This document shows positions 1-14,000 of a stretch of DNA of 64,000 nucleotides, piece after piece (position 1 is the stretch's first letter; the number at the start of each line of letters is the position of its first letter). The position numbers and the translations under genes are program-made. The DNA lies in contig NC_081541.1 of the NCBI RefSeq assembly GCF_901000735.1, positions 37,218,060 through 37,282,059 on the forward strand, read 5' to 3'. Source of the stretch: Corylus avellana. Taxonomy: Eukaryota; Streptophyta; Magnoliopsida; Fagales; Betulaceae. A model generated the notes under the pieces. It searched no databases. It was not told the origin of the DNA and saw only the letters and a list, made by a program, of their open reading frames with translations.

Positions 1-61
1 TGAATATATGAGGGTCACAAGGCCAAAGTAGAAACAACTTCCTATTTGTTACGTACCCTTA

Positions 62-879
62 GGCTCTGTATGTTTTGGCATAAAAAGTTTTTTGTCAAAA
101 AATATTTTTAGCGAAAAATATTTATTGTAAACTGATTTCTTTAAAAACATTTTTTAGTGTTTAGCGCATACAAAAAATCACAATTTTGTTTTTTAATATA
201 TAGATTTTCATCCAATCATGTTAAACTTCAAATTATGAAAATGTCCCAACCAGGTCCCAACGATATGATCTGGTCGAGTCCCGACGGAGTCCCGACTGAG
301 TCCTAATGGTGTCCTGGTCGGGTTCAGACCGATTCCTAGCGATGTCCTAATCGGGTCTCGGCGGGTCCCAATGGTGTGTCCTGGTCCGGTCTTAGTGGGT
401 CCCCATCAAGTATCAACGGTGTACCTACAAAAATTAGGTAAAATAGTGATATGTAGAAGGTAACATTTTAAGCCCAAAAAACATCTCTATTTAATTAGGG
501 ACGTTCAAATAGTGACATTTTGCAAATGTCCTTAAATATAGTGACTAAAATAAAAATTAGGAACATTTGAACAGTGAAAATGTCCCTACAAGGCAACATT
601 TTTGGTCACACGTCTCCTTTTGTTAAAATGATCCAATGCCAGGTGTCCCTAAGATGTGGGTTTTTTGTAGCATGTCTTAATTGGGTCCCCACGATGTCCT
701 GGACAGGTATAGGTATGGCCCAACGGGGTCCTAGTCGGGTCTCGACTATCGAGTCCTAGCAATGGGAGATTGGGTCCCAGTAGGTCTCGGCTACGTTATT
801 GCTGGGTCTGTTGAACCAAACATCCGAAATACGAAAAACATTTTTTCAAAAATCATTTTACGTCGAAACAAACAGAGCC
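62..879. mobile_element. PIF/Harbinger-like non-autonomous element
   Basis: The ends are inverted copies beginning GGCTCTGTWTGTTT, and TTA flanks both sides (59-61 and 880-882). A 3-bp TTA target duplication and this terminus fit the PIF/Harbinger superfamily. The 818-bp interior has no open frame of note. It carries GC-richer degenerate repeats of a GGTCCC/GTCCTGGTCGGG type at about 240-420 and 650-800, unlike the AT-rich surroundings. Confidence 0.7.
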
Positions 880-882
880 TTA

Positions 883-2818
883 GTCTTTCTTTATTGCATA
901 AACTCTAAAAAAATACATTCAAACAACCAAAGCTGCAATTTTATTACTCATATGACTTAAAAACAAAATTAATCTCAAACAAAGGTCTAAATTTATGTAA
1001 AATATAAAATTAGATTAAAAAATTAAGCAAATAAAAAATAATCGTAGTTTCAGGGTTCGCCAAACTACAAGCCAATATAGACGAACTATTTTTGTTTGCA
1101 AATCAATTTTTGTTTTTGTTTCTCAAAACTGTTTTCATGGAAAAAAAAAAAGAACAATTTTCTGTTGTTTTTTTTTTTTTTTTTTATCTAAAAAGGCATT
1201 TTACAATTTGTTCTGAAAACTTTTTTTGAAAGCAGTTTTTGAAAATTTGCAACAACCACGTACATTTGACCAATAGCAAAAAATAAGGTGAATTTGCGAC
1301 CCAAAACCAATCAAAATGGTATATGTACATATGTATAAGTATATAATATATAAAAATTTACTTATGTATAATATTTTTCTCGACCTAAGAAGAAAAACAA
1401 AGAAGGCTAAATGAAACACCGAAAACTGTTTTCAGAAACATGTACAAGTTGTTTCTAGATTTTGGTTTAGTGTTTTCATTTAGAAAACAGTTTGCCAAAC
1501 GCATATCAATAGTACATAAATGTGTTTTGCTGTTTTGGAAAGAGAATATATGTTTCCAAAACATGTACAGCTACAAACAAGTCTATTTTTCTCTCATTCA
1601 CCTTTTTTAAAAATCAGTCATTAGTTATTGAATTTGTTAGAGATCATACTGTGAAAGTGTGGGTCCTTTGAATTTAATCATTAATTTTTTGAAAAATAGA
1701 TTAAAAAAAAAAAAAATAGCACGATATACAAAATAGCATTAAAGGTATACCCAAAAAGAATTGTCTTATTTTCCAAAAACAAATGACACTGGTATTAGAT
1801 TCCGAAATACCATCAACTGCATGACTAAATTTTGGTCATCCACCATGTCGTTTTCCCTCATTGAATCTTAACCGTTCATTTCCTTGCCATCATTTTTTCT
1901 TATTCAATTTTGACCGTCCATCTAGAAATAAATAATGTTGATGGGATACCGACACTGTTTATAGGGAAGTACTCCCTCTTTATCAATAGCAACTTGCTTA
2001 TTACTTTTCAATAGAATAAGAGCAACTCGCGGGTTAAAAAATGTTACATTTAGCGAGGTAGAATGATGTCTTGATCCTTTTCCCGTTGAAGTACCATGTG
2101 CACCATGTGCTACATTTTTTGATCCTTTCCCCGTTGCACCATGTGCTACATTTTATTTATTTATTTATTTTATAAATCAGTATGTTTTTATTGATTTGCG
2201 CAAAAGGTAGTCTTTGTTGACTACGTTCCAAGCGAGACAGCATGCACGTGATCTTCTCCATCTTCTCCGCAAAAGAAATCGTGTAAACAAAAGTTGGTTT
2301 TGAGTTTGCACGCATTACTTTTAGAATCAAACAGAAAAGTTTCATTCAAAATAATTAGACGTACAGATTGTTTTGATAGTACATTATCACAAATACAACT
2401 TTGAAAATCCTTCGTCCAAACTTAATCAGACGGCTAGCTTCGTTACATTATGAGCTCTAAAGTTTGCTTCTCTTCTCCTTTGATTTCTCTCTTGGAAATT
2501 TCATGAGTAAGGAAACTCTAAATGAAAAATAAAATCTTTAGAAACAAATCCTGCTTTCTGAAAATGATCTTTACTTTTAACATAAAATTTACTTTCCGCA
2601 ACATTTCTTTTCCCTTTTTTGGGATCAAGACCTCTGTAAGTAAGATATTTTATAAATTCAAACTATTCTTTTCAAAATAACATCTCAATAAAGAACGCAA
2701 TTCCTGTAGTAGAATATGAAATACAATTTAACATTCATAAAATAAGTAAAGTTTAATTGTATCGGCATGCACATCTGACTTTTTTTATTTCTACTTGAGT
2801 ATGACCGGTTATAGTAGC
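883..2818. other. AT-rich intergenic DNA, no gene seen
   Basis: Long A and T runs and short out-of-context frames fill this stretch. Partly complementary AAAACTGTTTTC-type words near 1120 and 1425-1490 suggest an old foldback element, but no ends or target duplication could be fixed. No coding sequence or RNA gene is supported. Confidence 0.5.
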
Positions 2819-3271
2819 CAGGGCCGGCTCAATGTATTTGGGGGCCTTAGACGAAATTTTGAAGTTGGACCTTATCTTTTTTAATATTTAAATATTAATT
2901 AAATAATATTTATTTTTATAATATTATTATATTATTATAATATTATTATTATTTTCATTCTTATTGTTGTTTCATGACTTTTAAGTTTAACTTTTAACTA
3001 GTTGCCCAAAAAAATTGATGTGGCATATTAGTTTTTTTTGGGTTAATTGGTCTTATTTTACAATGAGCTTATTATATTGGAGCCTTATTTTAGAGGTCTT
3101 AAATTTTGGGCCTTATCTAAAAAAAAATTAAGCCTTGAGTTAAAATAAAATTAAAAATTTTTTTAGGCCTTATTAAAAATTTTTTTGGGCCTTATTAAAA
3201 AAACTTTTAGGCCTTACTAATTGGGGGCCCTAGGCGACCGCCTCAATGGCCTAGCCATTGAGCCGGCCCTG
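2819..3271. mobile_element. hAT-type MITE
   Basis: The termini CAGGGCCGGCTCAATG and CATTGAGCCGGCCCTG are perfect inverted repeats. The 8-bp sequence ATAGTAGC is repeated exactly at 2811-2818 and 3272-3279, the target duplication length of hAT elements. The 453-bp interior is AT-rich with repeated GGCCTTA words and no coding capacity. Confidence 0.9.
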
Positions 3272-3408
3272 ATAGTAGCACCTACTTACTGGGAGCTGCA
3301 CAGGAAAAACTGCAGGCTTCCTTAAGTCTGACTGACTTATAGCTTGACTCAGCCCTACCAGAGCATTAATGAAAATCCAAGGCGACTAATACTAATCAAG
3401 TATATGTT

Positions 3409-3490
3409 GCGGAGATTCGAACCCACATTCTAGTACAAGCCTTGATCACTTGCTATTTCCTTATGTCATTGAACCACAACCATTAATGGT
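3409..3490 (-). repeat. tRNA-like SINE fragment
   Basis: On the minus strand a GGGTTCGAATCTCC box-B-like word (3412-3425) follows, at tRNA-like spacing, a TGGTTCAATGAC box-A-like word (about 3466-3479). There is no cloverleaf, so this is a decayed tRNA-derived SINE or similar repeat and not a tRNA gene. Confidence 0.4.
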
Positions 3491-4684
3491 GCTTATGCAT
3501 CTGACTTGTTATGAAGGTGCACTCTTTAAAAAAAATTCTCTAAATAACTTGATGCCGTCTGTTGGAAAAATTGACCGTCCATCTCACAATATCCAGTTAT
3601 TTTATAGATCCTCTGAAAAATATTGGTGAGATACCCACTAGGGGTGAACAAGGTCATATTACTATATGAACGTTGTTGTTTTTTTTTTTTTTCAACTTTT
3701 TTTAAGAAAAAAAATCCATTTAAAAAGCAGTTTGTGATTATTATGGTTATTAACCACTAACTGCCGGTTAACCGTAACCACATTTTAAGTTCTTTGCACA
3801 AAAAACTATGTTTTAAATTTTCCAAGTGTCTACAAAAATTGAAAACTGGTAAAATACCACCATAGGGCCACCTACTAAACTTGGATGAGGACTTTGGATG
3901 CTTTCTTATTAAATAAATAAAATGCTAGAAGTGTATATAGTAAAGAAAGACCAAAGTTGACATAGACCTAAACTTGGATGAGGACTTAGAGCAAGACTTG
4001 TTAAAGTAAACAAATTAATGCCCATTCACACTATCATTTAATTGTACACTTTTCACATTCCGTTAAATCCAATTGTTAAACTGGACGTAAAGCACTTAAT
4101 TTAAGCCAATTATACATCCTAAACCACAAGGACAAATTTATTAAGTTTTTTCTTAAATATATAATATAATAGTTGCTACAATTTTTCAAAAATAACTTTA
4201 ATATAGAGAGATGCTAGCTAGCTAGAGAGAGGCTGTCTTACATGACGTTTTTATGTATAAAAGAAAATCATAAGATTCATGATTTTATGTAAAAATCGCA
4301 TATTAATTGCATGTAAACATGAAAAAATATTGCATTAGTTCATTGAAAACGGACATTCCGTACAATCATAAACTTAAAGAAAACATGGAATTGAATTTAG
4401 AAAAAGTAGAAAGCTAATATATATATGTTGGGATTGCGAAAACTTGGTAAACCACTTGTTTCCTGAGCTTTTCAGGATCTTGGGATATGAAAGGATTAAA
4501 GAGAATTTTGAATTTTCTTCCAGAAAACTGAGCGGCGATTTTCACTGGGGGCAAGGGGATGGATTTGTCATTTGTGTTCTCTTGGAAAATTTGTAAGAAA
4601 CTGATGAGAGTATTGGAAAATTTGTGATAGTCTAGGGTTTATTTTTTGGAATTTGGCAAACCATGACAAAAATACCTATGGATG
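3491..4684. other. No gene recognised; region beyond the ankyrin gene 3' side
   Basis: Mostly AT-rich. Only 4440-4684 has more balanced composition. It lies downstream of the PGG exon across a gap, and its minus strand does not resemble the usual second half of a PGG domain. It may be 3' flank or an unrelated insertion. Confidence 0.4.
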
Positions 4685-4784
4685 NNNNNNNNNNNNNNNN
4701 NNNNNNNNNNNNNNNNNNNNNNNNNNNNNNNNNNNNNNNNNNNNNNNNNNNNNNNNNNNNNNNNNNNNNNNNNNNNNNNNNNNN
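4685..4784. other. Assembly gap (100 N)
   Basis: A run of exactly 100 N interrupts the last exon of the ankyrin-PGG gene. The true length is unknown, so the reading frame across it cannot be inferred. Confidence 0.99.
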
Positions 4785-5087
4785 AGAAGTTGATGAGGAA
4801 AATAGGGATACGGCATCGGATATTATAAAGACCATGAACAATTTTTCATTTAAGAATATTGGGAAGCCTGTATCTTGGTTGTAACCTCCTGGAACAGTAA
4901 AGGCTGCAGCAAACATAATGGTAATAATGAGTGCGCCTACCACTGTACAAGAAGTTGTTGTTCTCTTCATCCATTGCTCTCCCTCTTCCTTCAAGTTCTT
5001 GTGCTTCTTCGTAAACAATTGTCTGGGAGTCAAATCATCATCGTTCAAAGATTCCTTAACTTTGGGATGGGCAATGCTCTCCACCTC
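4785..5087 (-). CDS. Exon 11: PGG domain (5' part, runs into gap)
   Basis: The acceptor CACTACAG|GAG continues exon 10 in phase 0 as EVESIAHPKVKESLND. The PGG domain follows: a cytosolic ELFTKKH-like helix (here QLFTKKH), the first membrane span CTVVGALIITIMFAAAF, the V-PGG-Y turn and DTGFPIFL, and the start of the second span. The rest of the domain (about 100 residues in the paralogue at 41.5 kb) is not found on the other side of the gap, where only a short non-homologous tail can be read. Confidence 0.8.
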
Positions 5088-8000
5088 CTGTAGTGTTGAA
5101 CTAAATCTTGTAAGTCCCACCTTATCCCAAAGACAAATACACTTACTCTGTCAAACTTATTTAGGTGTAAGTTTGGAGGGTAAGTGTAGTTTTCAAAAAA
5201 AAAAAAAATAGAATAAATAAAGCTAGTAATATATAAACTTAATACTCTATTAATGGTCAACAAGAATAGTATAAAGACAGAGAATTTAACATTATATGTA
5301 GGAAACTGAATTATGAAAGTAAGAAGATATTAAAATATTATATATCCAAAAACTTAAACTTAAAAAATGATGTGTTTAACCATTTAATTAATATTCTAAT
5401 TATATAATTTTTATTTACCTTATCCCAAAAACTTTAAATTTATTTACTTTATCGCAAGTCCAATTAATTTTAATTATAGTTTTAAACCACTATAAAATCA
5501 TAATATAAAAACAATGTTTATAGAATTATAAAAGCGCTCCTTAATTAGCCTACTAAAGCCTACAAATAAGCGCCTCTATATATGAGATGTAAACAGTTTA
5601 ATAAGGTGTTTTAATTTATACTGTCACTTTATCTAATCTACAGCTTAATTCTTGAGTAACCGATCGATTTAATCATATGATCATTTACAATACACTTGAA
5701 TCAAATTCTGTAGAGTATTAACATTAGTAGCAACTTTACTAAAATTACTAGGTCTAGACTTAGATGACCAGTTCTATTAGACTATCAAGGACTCCTGTAG
5801 AGACTATGGGTGCCATATTGAGAATAAGTATTCCCACCATATACTTAATACAACAACAGAAAAATATCAAGAGTATTGATCTTATAATTGGTAAATCAAA
5901 GTTATAAACATTTCATATCGAAGTCCCACTATTTTCTCGAAATTATGAGTCTTTGAAATTTGTAAATCTAAGAAATGCGTTCAAGTGATAGTTGTTTCTA
6001 GAACACATTTCATGGTGGTCCAAACTCAACGCATTCAAAATGCATCATGTTAAGTAAAAGTATCCACTTTTGGCTAGCTGATCAACACAAACCATTATAT
6101 TATAAATAGTATGTATCTTTTAGTCTTTATAAATAAAATGCCCAATTTTATTATTTGTTATAAACTCAAGGACCATGTGATATTTTGTGCATTAATTACA
6201 CTTAAAGCACCTAAATCAGATATACAATGTAACTTGAGGAATGCAATTCATCTCATGAATCACAACTTCCCAAACAATATAACTATAAAACATAAAACAA
6301 ATTTAATTTATTTAAGAAAATCAAATTCAATTTGTTTTCTAAGGTACTAATCCTAATAGCTAATAGTGAAGTATATGAGAAAATTTTGAGATGAAAGAGA
6401 CGACCTTAAACCATTGTAGTTCTCTTTGCATTTGCAAAGCTGCCCCTGGGATTCGATTAAGTAGAACTGAATCTCCTATCATCGCTGCCATATGTAATAT
6501 GTTGTTGTTTTCGTCATCAACCCAAGTTGCCATAGTGTTCTTCACAGGAAGCCCGTACATAAGGCTAAATATTTTTGCTTGTCGATGTAGGACAGCAAAT
6601 GTAAATATAGATCTTTTGTGTTCACCACGGCACCACAAAAGCTCTGGATTTGCTTTGACTATATGAAAAATAAATTCAAAATTCCCTTTTTCGATAGAGC
6701 GAAAGATGGCATCATTGACGCAACCTTTATCCCTTTGCTCTTTATTTGGAGAAATTGATACTTCTTTGCAGAAGCGATCCAGAAGTTCATGGGACTGGAG
6801 ATGGAGTAACTTCATTTCATATAAATCTTTGATTCCTTTGTCAATGATCGAAACAAGGCCAACTTAGTAGTTAAAACTAGAAATTTTAAAAAAAAATTAA
6901 ATATAAATAAAAAGTAAAATAGCTCCACAAATTAAGTGAGGTATAGTATTAATTGAATTGATGTAATATACCCAAGAAGTTCAGGATATTTGAAACGAGC
7001 TGGCGTAATAAAGCTGGCACTGCAAAATAAAAACGAAATCTTGTCACTATACACATTTAGAAACTTATTACTTAAACAAAATTAATAAATAAAACTAACC
7101 AATTATGTATATATGCATATTTAGTTTTTCTAACAAATTAAAAGTGTGAATCTCTGGATCGGCTTGTAAATTCCTGGCTTTGTTGATAACACAATAAGCC
7201 AAGCGTAAAACCTTCCCGATAGATTTCCTTAACATTTCTCTATATCATTAAAATAATAATTTTTACTTTTACTTTTACTTTTTTTTTTTTTTTCTCTCTC
7301 TCGTCTCCGTCTTCCTTCTCTGTCACTTTTCTCTCTCTTTTTCTTTCGGTCTTCTCTCCATAAAATATTTTCTTTTTCTTTAGGGTTAATGTGGTTTCTT
7401 TCTCTTATGTCTTCTATGTTGATTTTCTTTATGGTTTGATCCTCGGCACCCAATGGTTGTGTACCCTGAGGTATATTATGTGGAATTTCGTAACTCTTGA
7501 GATGGATTTTTGGTGGTGAGTGGATCTCGGATTGAGAAGAGGAGAAAAAGAGTGTGTAATCCACTTATGGTGGCAGAAAATTCACGTAAAAAAGAAGAAT
7601 GGTTGTAGGAAATTCTGCAGCAGCATGAAGGAATTTTTCAAGAACCAAGGGCACTTCCTCTGCCTAGGTCAAGGATCACCGAATTCCGTTGATGTCGGGT
7701 ACAGAGAAAATTGAAAAAGAAGTGCAAGGAAATTGGTTTATGATGAAATTTCTCAAGTTTGTGTCTACGATTTCATCATTTCCTACACCAATTTCATCCT
7801 TTGCAGGTATGGGTGAAGCATCCACGCAAGCTGCAACAAAGAAAAAGGGAAGAAGGGGCAGCGTGCATAAAGACGCGTGAGAGGTGAGAGTATTTTTTTT
7901 TTTTTTAATGTTTAAAATAATGGATGGGAACGCTACAGTGCAACCCAATACCAAGCAAGAAGCTCAGGCACACATTTTGTTAGTAGCTGGGGTTGAATGC

Positions 8001-11000
8001 CACAGGGTCGTATGAGAGGTATTTGGGGCTCCCAGCTCTAATTGGTATATCAAAGGAAAAACATGGGATCGTTTAAATGGGTGGAACGAAAAATTTCTAT
8101 CACAAGCTGGAAAATTGGTGCTCTTAAAAGCAGTGATACAAGCTATCTTTACATATACCTTGAGCGTTTTTCAGCTACCTAACACTTTGTGCCAGGACCT
8201 CAATTCTATGATGGCTAAATTATGGTGGGGACACAAGGAAAATGACAAATGTATTGCTTGATGAGCTAGGAAAGGATGGGTTATGCAAAGGAAAAGGGAG
8301 GTTTGGGGTATTGTGATCTAGAATGTTTTAATATGGCCTTGTTGGCAAAGTAGGGTTGGTGGTTACTTCAAAATCCATATACTTTGGTGGCTAAAATTTT
8401 TAAAGAGAAATACTACGGGGAGGATTCCTTTCTTAATTCTAAATTGGGTAAAAGACCTTTCTATGCGTGGAGGAGCATCTGGAATACCAAGAAGCTCTTG
8501 CAGGAAGGGCTGGTTTGGAGGGTGGGAGATGGTAAGTCTATCAAAATTTGAGGGGACTGTTGTATTCCATCGCCGATAGCTTATACTATTCAAACGCCTG
8601 ATAGGATCCTTGATAGTGAAGCAATAGTGAGTGCTCTTGTGGACAATGCTACCATGTGGTGGGACATTCCCTTGATTTAGAATATTTTCTCTGAGGAGGA
8701 TGCAACAAAAATCTGCAGCATAGCTATATGCCCCCAGCCAAAACAGGACAAGCAAGTTTGGGTTGGCACATGGAATGGGGTTTTTTCTGTGAAGAGTACT
8801 TACCACTTGGTGAAGGAGAAAAATGAAGGTATTTATGGTGAATGCTCTAATACTGAGCATAGAGTAAAGCAATGGAAGGCCGTTTGGAGTGTCAAGGGCC
8901 CCAAGGTTGTCAAACCTTCCTATGGAAAGCATGTAAGGAAATTCTGCCAACTAGAGTCAATCTCTAGAAGCGGGGAATTATAGTTGATCCCATGTGCCCC
9001 ATCTATCAAAGGGAGAAGGAGATCGTGGGCCACATTCTTTGGTACTGCTCGTTTGCACACGATGTATGGTCTGGCAGTAATTTTACCATCCAAAAATGCC
9101 CAAGCTTTGAAGATGATTTAGTCAACATCTTTGAGGCACTGCACGAGAGGTTACAGGTGGAAGAGTTGCAAGTAGTGGCAATAATAACCATATTGATTTG
9201 GCTCCGAAGGAACACAGTGGTCTTTGGGGGAGACTTCTCAGGACCTGCAGAGATCATCCAGAAGGGGCAGGACCAACTAGAATCTTTTTGGAAGGCAGAG
9301 CAAAGCAGGCGAACTCTACACATCATGCAAACTATTCTAGCGGTGCAGGGATGGCGAAAACCTAGTCAAGGTGTTATGAAACTGAACTGGGATGCATCGA
9401 TTGATAAGGGGAGGAATATAATGGGAATGGGGATGGTTGCTCGTGATCATAACAAGCAGTTTATCGCTGGCCTATGTGCTCTTCAACAATTCATCAGCGA
9501 TCCCACTACAGCAGAAGCATTGGCAGCATGGAAGATGGTGGAGTTCTGCATCAACCCGGAGTTTGAAAATGTTGTTCTGGAAGGTGACTGTCAGGAGGTG
9601 GTCCAAGCTTTGGTTTCAGAAGATGTCTGCTGGGGACGGTTTGGTCTACTAATTAACGACACCAAACAACTCCTGTGCAGAATCAAGCAATGAAGGGTCT
9701 ACCCGTACCCGTACCAGTAATAAAGATTTTTTTTTTTTTTTAAAAAAAGGACTCTCTCTCATCGTTCTTGTCCTTGCATTTCTCAGCAAAATGGGTATGT
9801 AGAACGCAAACAACATTATATTTAAGACACTGTAAGAGCTCTTCTCATCTCTTCCTCACATCCTAAACATTTTTGGGGTGAAGCTACTCTTATTGCTATT
9901 TACACGATTAATCTTGTCCTTTACCAACTATTCACAGCCAAACTCCTTATGAGCACCTATATGGTAGCATACCTAACTACTATTTGCTTCGAATCCTTAG
10001 TTGTATTTGTTTTGTCACTATTCCACCACATGAACGTATCAAACTATAACCCCGCTCCCGCTTGTGTTGCTTTCTTGGTTATGGCATTACTCAAAAAGGT
10101 TATCACTACGATGACCCCATCATCCGACGACTTCGGATCTCTTATCATCTAGAGTTTTGGGAACATAAAATGTTTACTAGTCAAATGCGTTTTTCACATT
10201 CCTCCTCCATTTATTCTCTTTCTTCACTGATCCCTCCATTGTCTTATTCCCTAGATCTTCTACAGACAATTCAAGCTCATTGGACAAACCTTCTACAGTT
10301 GCTTTTGATTTACCTGATTCGACTGATGATCATCTTGCTACATCACACACCCTAGAGCCTTCCCATGTACCTCATTGCTCTAGTAGGGTACAAGCACTTC
10401 TTGTACTTCTCCATGATTATCATTGTTTTTCTATTCTTGCTACCCTTCATGAGCCTCAATCTTATCGTAAGGCTAGAGCTAACCCTATTTGGCAAAAAGC
10501 CGTCTAATGAACTAGATGCTCTTTCTAAAACCTATACATGGGACTTGTTGGATTTGCCTCCTAGAAATTTTGAGGTGGGATGTAAGTGGGTTTATATAAA
10601 TAAGACTCATGTAGATGGATCTGTGGAACACTATAAGGCTTGTCTTGTTGCGAAAGGGTTTGGTCAGGAGTATGGTATTTACTAAGAGGAAACTTTTGCT
10701 CGCATCCCTAGACTAACCTCTATTAGATTCATGTTTGCAGTTGTTGTTGATTGTCATTGGCAGTTATACCAAGTAGATGTTAAAAATGCATTCCTCAATT
10801 GTGATCATGCGAAAGGAGTCTATATGCACCCTCCACTTGGCTATCATCATTCGCCACACAAAGTTTGTAGACTTCGTCGGGCACTTTATGATTTGAAGTA
10901 GGCTCCTTGTGCTTGGTTTGCCAAGTTCAATTATGTGGTTGCTCAACAAAGCTTTGTTTATAGTTCATATGACTTAGCCCTCTTTCTCCGGACTACTAAT

Positions 11001-14000
11001 ACTGGTTCTATTCGTATTACTCTATATGTAGTTGATATGGTTATTACTTGTGATGACATTTCAGGCATACGAGGCCTTCAATCTTTCTTTAGCCAAACTT
11101 TTTTCAAATGAAGGACTTGGGGATACTCAGCTACTTTCTTGGTCTTGAGGTTACTTTGAGTGCTAATGGTTATTATATCTCTCAGGCCAAATATGCATCT
11201 GATCTACTCTCTCAAGCGGGTTTGATAGACAGTAAAATGACGAGCAGTCTTCTTGAGACCAATGTCAAGCTTCTAGCTATGGATTGTGAGCCTTTATCAA
11301 ATGCTATTCTTTACAGGCAACTAGTCGGTAGTCTCATTTATCTCACTATTACATAGCTTGGTTTGTCAAGGGCAATCTGTTTCATGGTCTTCACTTCTCG
11401 TCTCATTCATCCATTGAGCTCCAGTCCTACTTTGATGCTGATTGAGCTAGTTAACCCATTGATCGTCGCTCTACCACTGGATATTGTTTATTAATTAGGA
11501 CGTCTTTAATTTCATGGCGCAATAAGAAACGATTTGTTTTTGTTCGATCTAGTACTGAGGCTGAGTATTGTGCCCTTACTGATACTACATTTGAATTTCT
11601 TTTGTTATTATGGCTTTTGTCCGACATGGGTGTTCCTCAGTCCACTAGTTCTCCTATTCATTATGACAATCAAAGTGCCATACAGATTGTTCATAATTAT
11701 GTTTTTCATGAGCGCACAAAACATATCGAGATTGATTGTTATTTATTCAAGCCTCATCTTCTGCATGATATTCTGCATCTTCATTCTGTCTCCTTTGAAG
11801 ATCAATTGACTGACATTTTTACGAAATCTCATCTACCAGGATGACTCAATGATCTTATCTCCAAACTTAAATTGGCTTCATTCTATAGAGTGTGAGGTAG
11901 GATGTTAGAGTATTTTGGTATTATTATACGTTACCATATTGTCATTTATGTGACAAAATATACCGATAATATTATCGGGCTCTATCACAGGTAAGCCAAG
12001 TCCTATTATGAAAATCCACATGTTATGGCAATATTTGCTCCGTATTCACTATTGTAAATGTGCTAGCTAGGAATATTATGCGATTTTGTAATTATTGTAT
12101 TTCCTTTCTTTTCTAGCTTCATTTAACTATAAATAAGTCATTCTATTGTACAGCTAAAAATTGATCAGAAATAAGTTCTTCTCCACAACTCTTTTTTGTT
12201 GTTGTCCTTTTCTACATGATTCAACCCCGGTGGTTAAATTATTAGCCTCAATCAACATGCAAATAATTTTTATAGAAACTCTATCTTGAATCCCGCACCA
12301 ATCTGATGTTGCTTAAACAAAATCTACTTGTAATCCAGGGATAGAAGTTTTGCCCTGTAAATGCGCTTCATCTTTGTCCATGATGAGACTCCTGCCTAGC
12401 TACTTCTATTTAGTATTTGCGTTCGTGAAATGTGTGTACACTTCCACTAAGCAGAAGTTGTCCATACAAATCTCTATGCATTTGATAAACCTTTCAAGCC
12501 CATTCAACCAACTCTAAGAAATCTTTAATACGAAGTCGAAGATGATCATTTAAATTAGGTAGATAAATTTCTATGTAAATTGTTGCCACTATAACATTCC
12601 CGCAACATTCATGATATTATTCTTACTGTTACAAGCCAAATCTTAGAAAAAAAACAAAAGGAATTTAGACAACATACCTGATTCAATGATTTTTACTTGA
12701 TTGGTTTGACGCCATGTTTCTATGGTTTGAATGTTCAAACGAATTTCCTCGATGGCTGCAGGTGTTCGTTGAATGTGTATACCTTTCATAAAAAGAAGGC
12801 CAATGAATCTAACAAGAATTTGGTAAAAATATTATTACATATGAGCAATTTTCTTTTTAGCGACACAAAAGATTAAATAAATAAATAAATTGCCTTTATC
12901 ATATAATGTGTTGCATCATTCAAAATGTAACACAAATATCACTACATATATGGGTGCAAAAGAAACCAATTAAGATACCATTTTACGAAATAAATGAACT
13001 TTATATTTTCTATGGCATGATAAACAAAATATTACATTTTTGGTTTCTCGGAGGCTATCTTCTCCTCTCTCTTTTTTAAATTTTTTATTCATGATATATA
13101 TACTAGCACCCTTTGAGAGGACCTTTTTGTTTCTGTCGAGGTACTAAATATCAAGTAGAAAATCTCAGTCTGAATTTGAAGCTTAAACTTCACAATCCAA
13201 CACAATTAGCTAGATACAGACACGAACACAAAATAAGAAGCGTATAAAAATAGAAAGCAACCTCAAATCAACAAGATATGCTCAAGTCAACTATAAATTA
13301 GGAATCCTAAGGCTTAGATCGATAAGCAAATAGGAACAGAAAACTCGACATTCAAATAGTACACAAAGAAAGTTTTTTTAATTGCCAAGCGTTTTAACCA
13401 CTATACTTAAAAACTTAATAGTCATGTGCTCTCATTGTTAATGTGTTTATGTGGGCTTTCTTGTTTACGATTGTTTTTGTGATTTTTGTTAACATGTCCA
13501 CACAAGGAGGAGAGAGAGATTCGAACTAGTAACCTCCACTTCATGACGCGTGGTCACGAGCTAATTAAGCTACCTCTTGTCTACCATTGTTAATTGTGTT
13601 TATGTGAGATTTCTTGTCTTGTGAGAGTTTGAGCTGAAGTCCTTTTGCACCCTTACGGTGCTTTGGTAGCGGCCACCTACCCTAATTTGCTTGAGTAACT
13701 CTCTTTGTTTAAAGAAAAAGAGCTCGAAGAGATTTAGACACGAACACAAAATAGATTAAGAATTGACCCTCGCCTCATTGGTCAGTTCCTTGATAAATGA
13801 TAAGCCACCACCCTTTTTCATCTACGTGAAGAACGCAATCAAGGCGATGTGGAGCCAATTTGGTAAGGTAGAAGTTATCTCCCTAGAAAACGGTATGTTT
13901 ATCTTCCACTTTAATGAAAACAGAACTTGTGATGCTGTAATGGAGGCAAAAAATGTGGTTTATAGGTAATATTTGAGAAAATGGCAACTTGGATGTAACA

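Larger units (their letters stand above)
9751..12216 (+). mobile_element. Copia retrotransposon, 5'-truncated, with one LTR
   Basis: The element begins directly after the LINE tail inside the integrase (SQQNGYVERK) and runs through reverse transcriptase and RNase H to an LTR. No 5' LTR, gag or protease was found. Several stops and frameshifts show long decay. It occupies intron 7 of the ankyrin gene, antisense to it. Confidence 0.8.
7238..12677. other. Intron 7 of the ankyrin gene, filled with retroelements
   Basis: A 5.4-kb intron. 7238-7975 is a CT/GA-rich stretch with unassigned frames, 7976-9725 a LINE 3' part, 9751-12216 a 5'-truncated Copia element. The retroelements are on the plus strand, opposite to the host gene. 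Confidence 0.6.

Noticed and set aside
3409..3430. GGGTTCGAATC word suggesting a tRNA gene
   Set aside because: No acceptor stem or cloverleaf can be drawn; only the two promoter boxes of a SINE are present. The same applies at 13.5 and 43.0 kb.
7229..7564. 111-codon minus-strand frame
   Set aside because: Lysine, arginine and glutamate runs come from a CT/GA-rich tract; the frame overlaps exon 8 in another phase and has no recognisable domain.
9949..10507. Small overlapping plus-strand frames
   Set aside because: All are pieces of the frameshifted integrase-RT stretch of the intronic Copia element.
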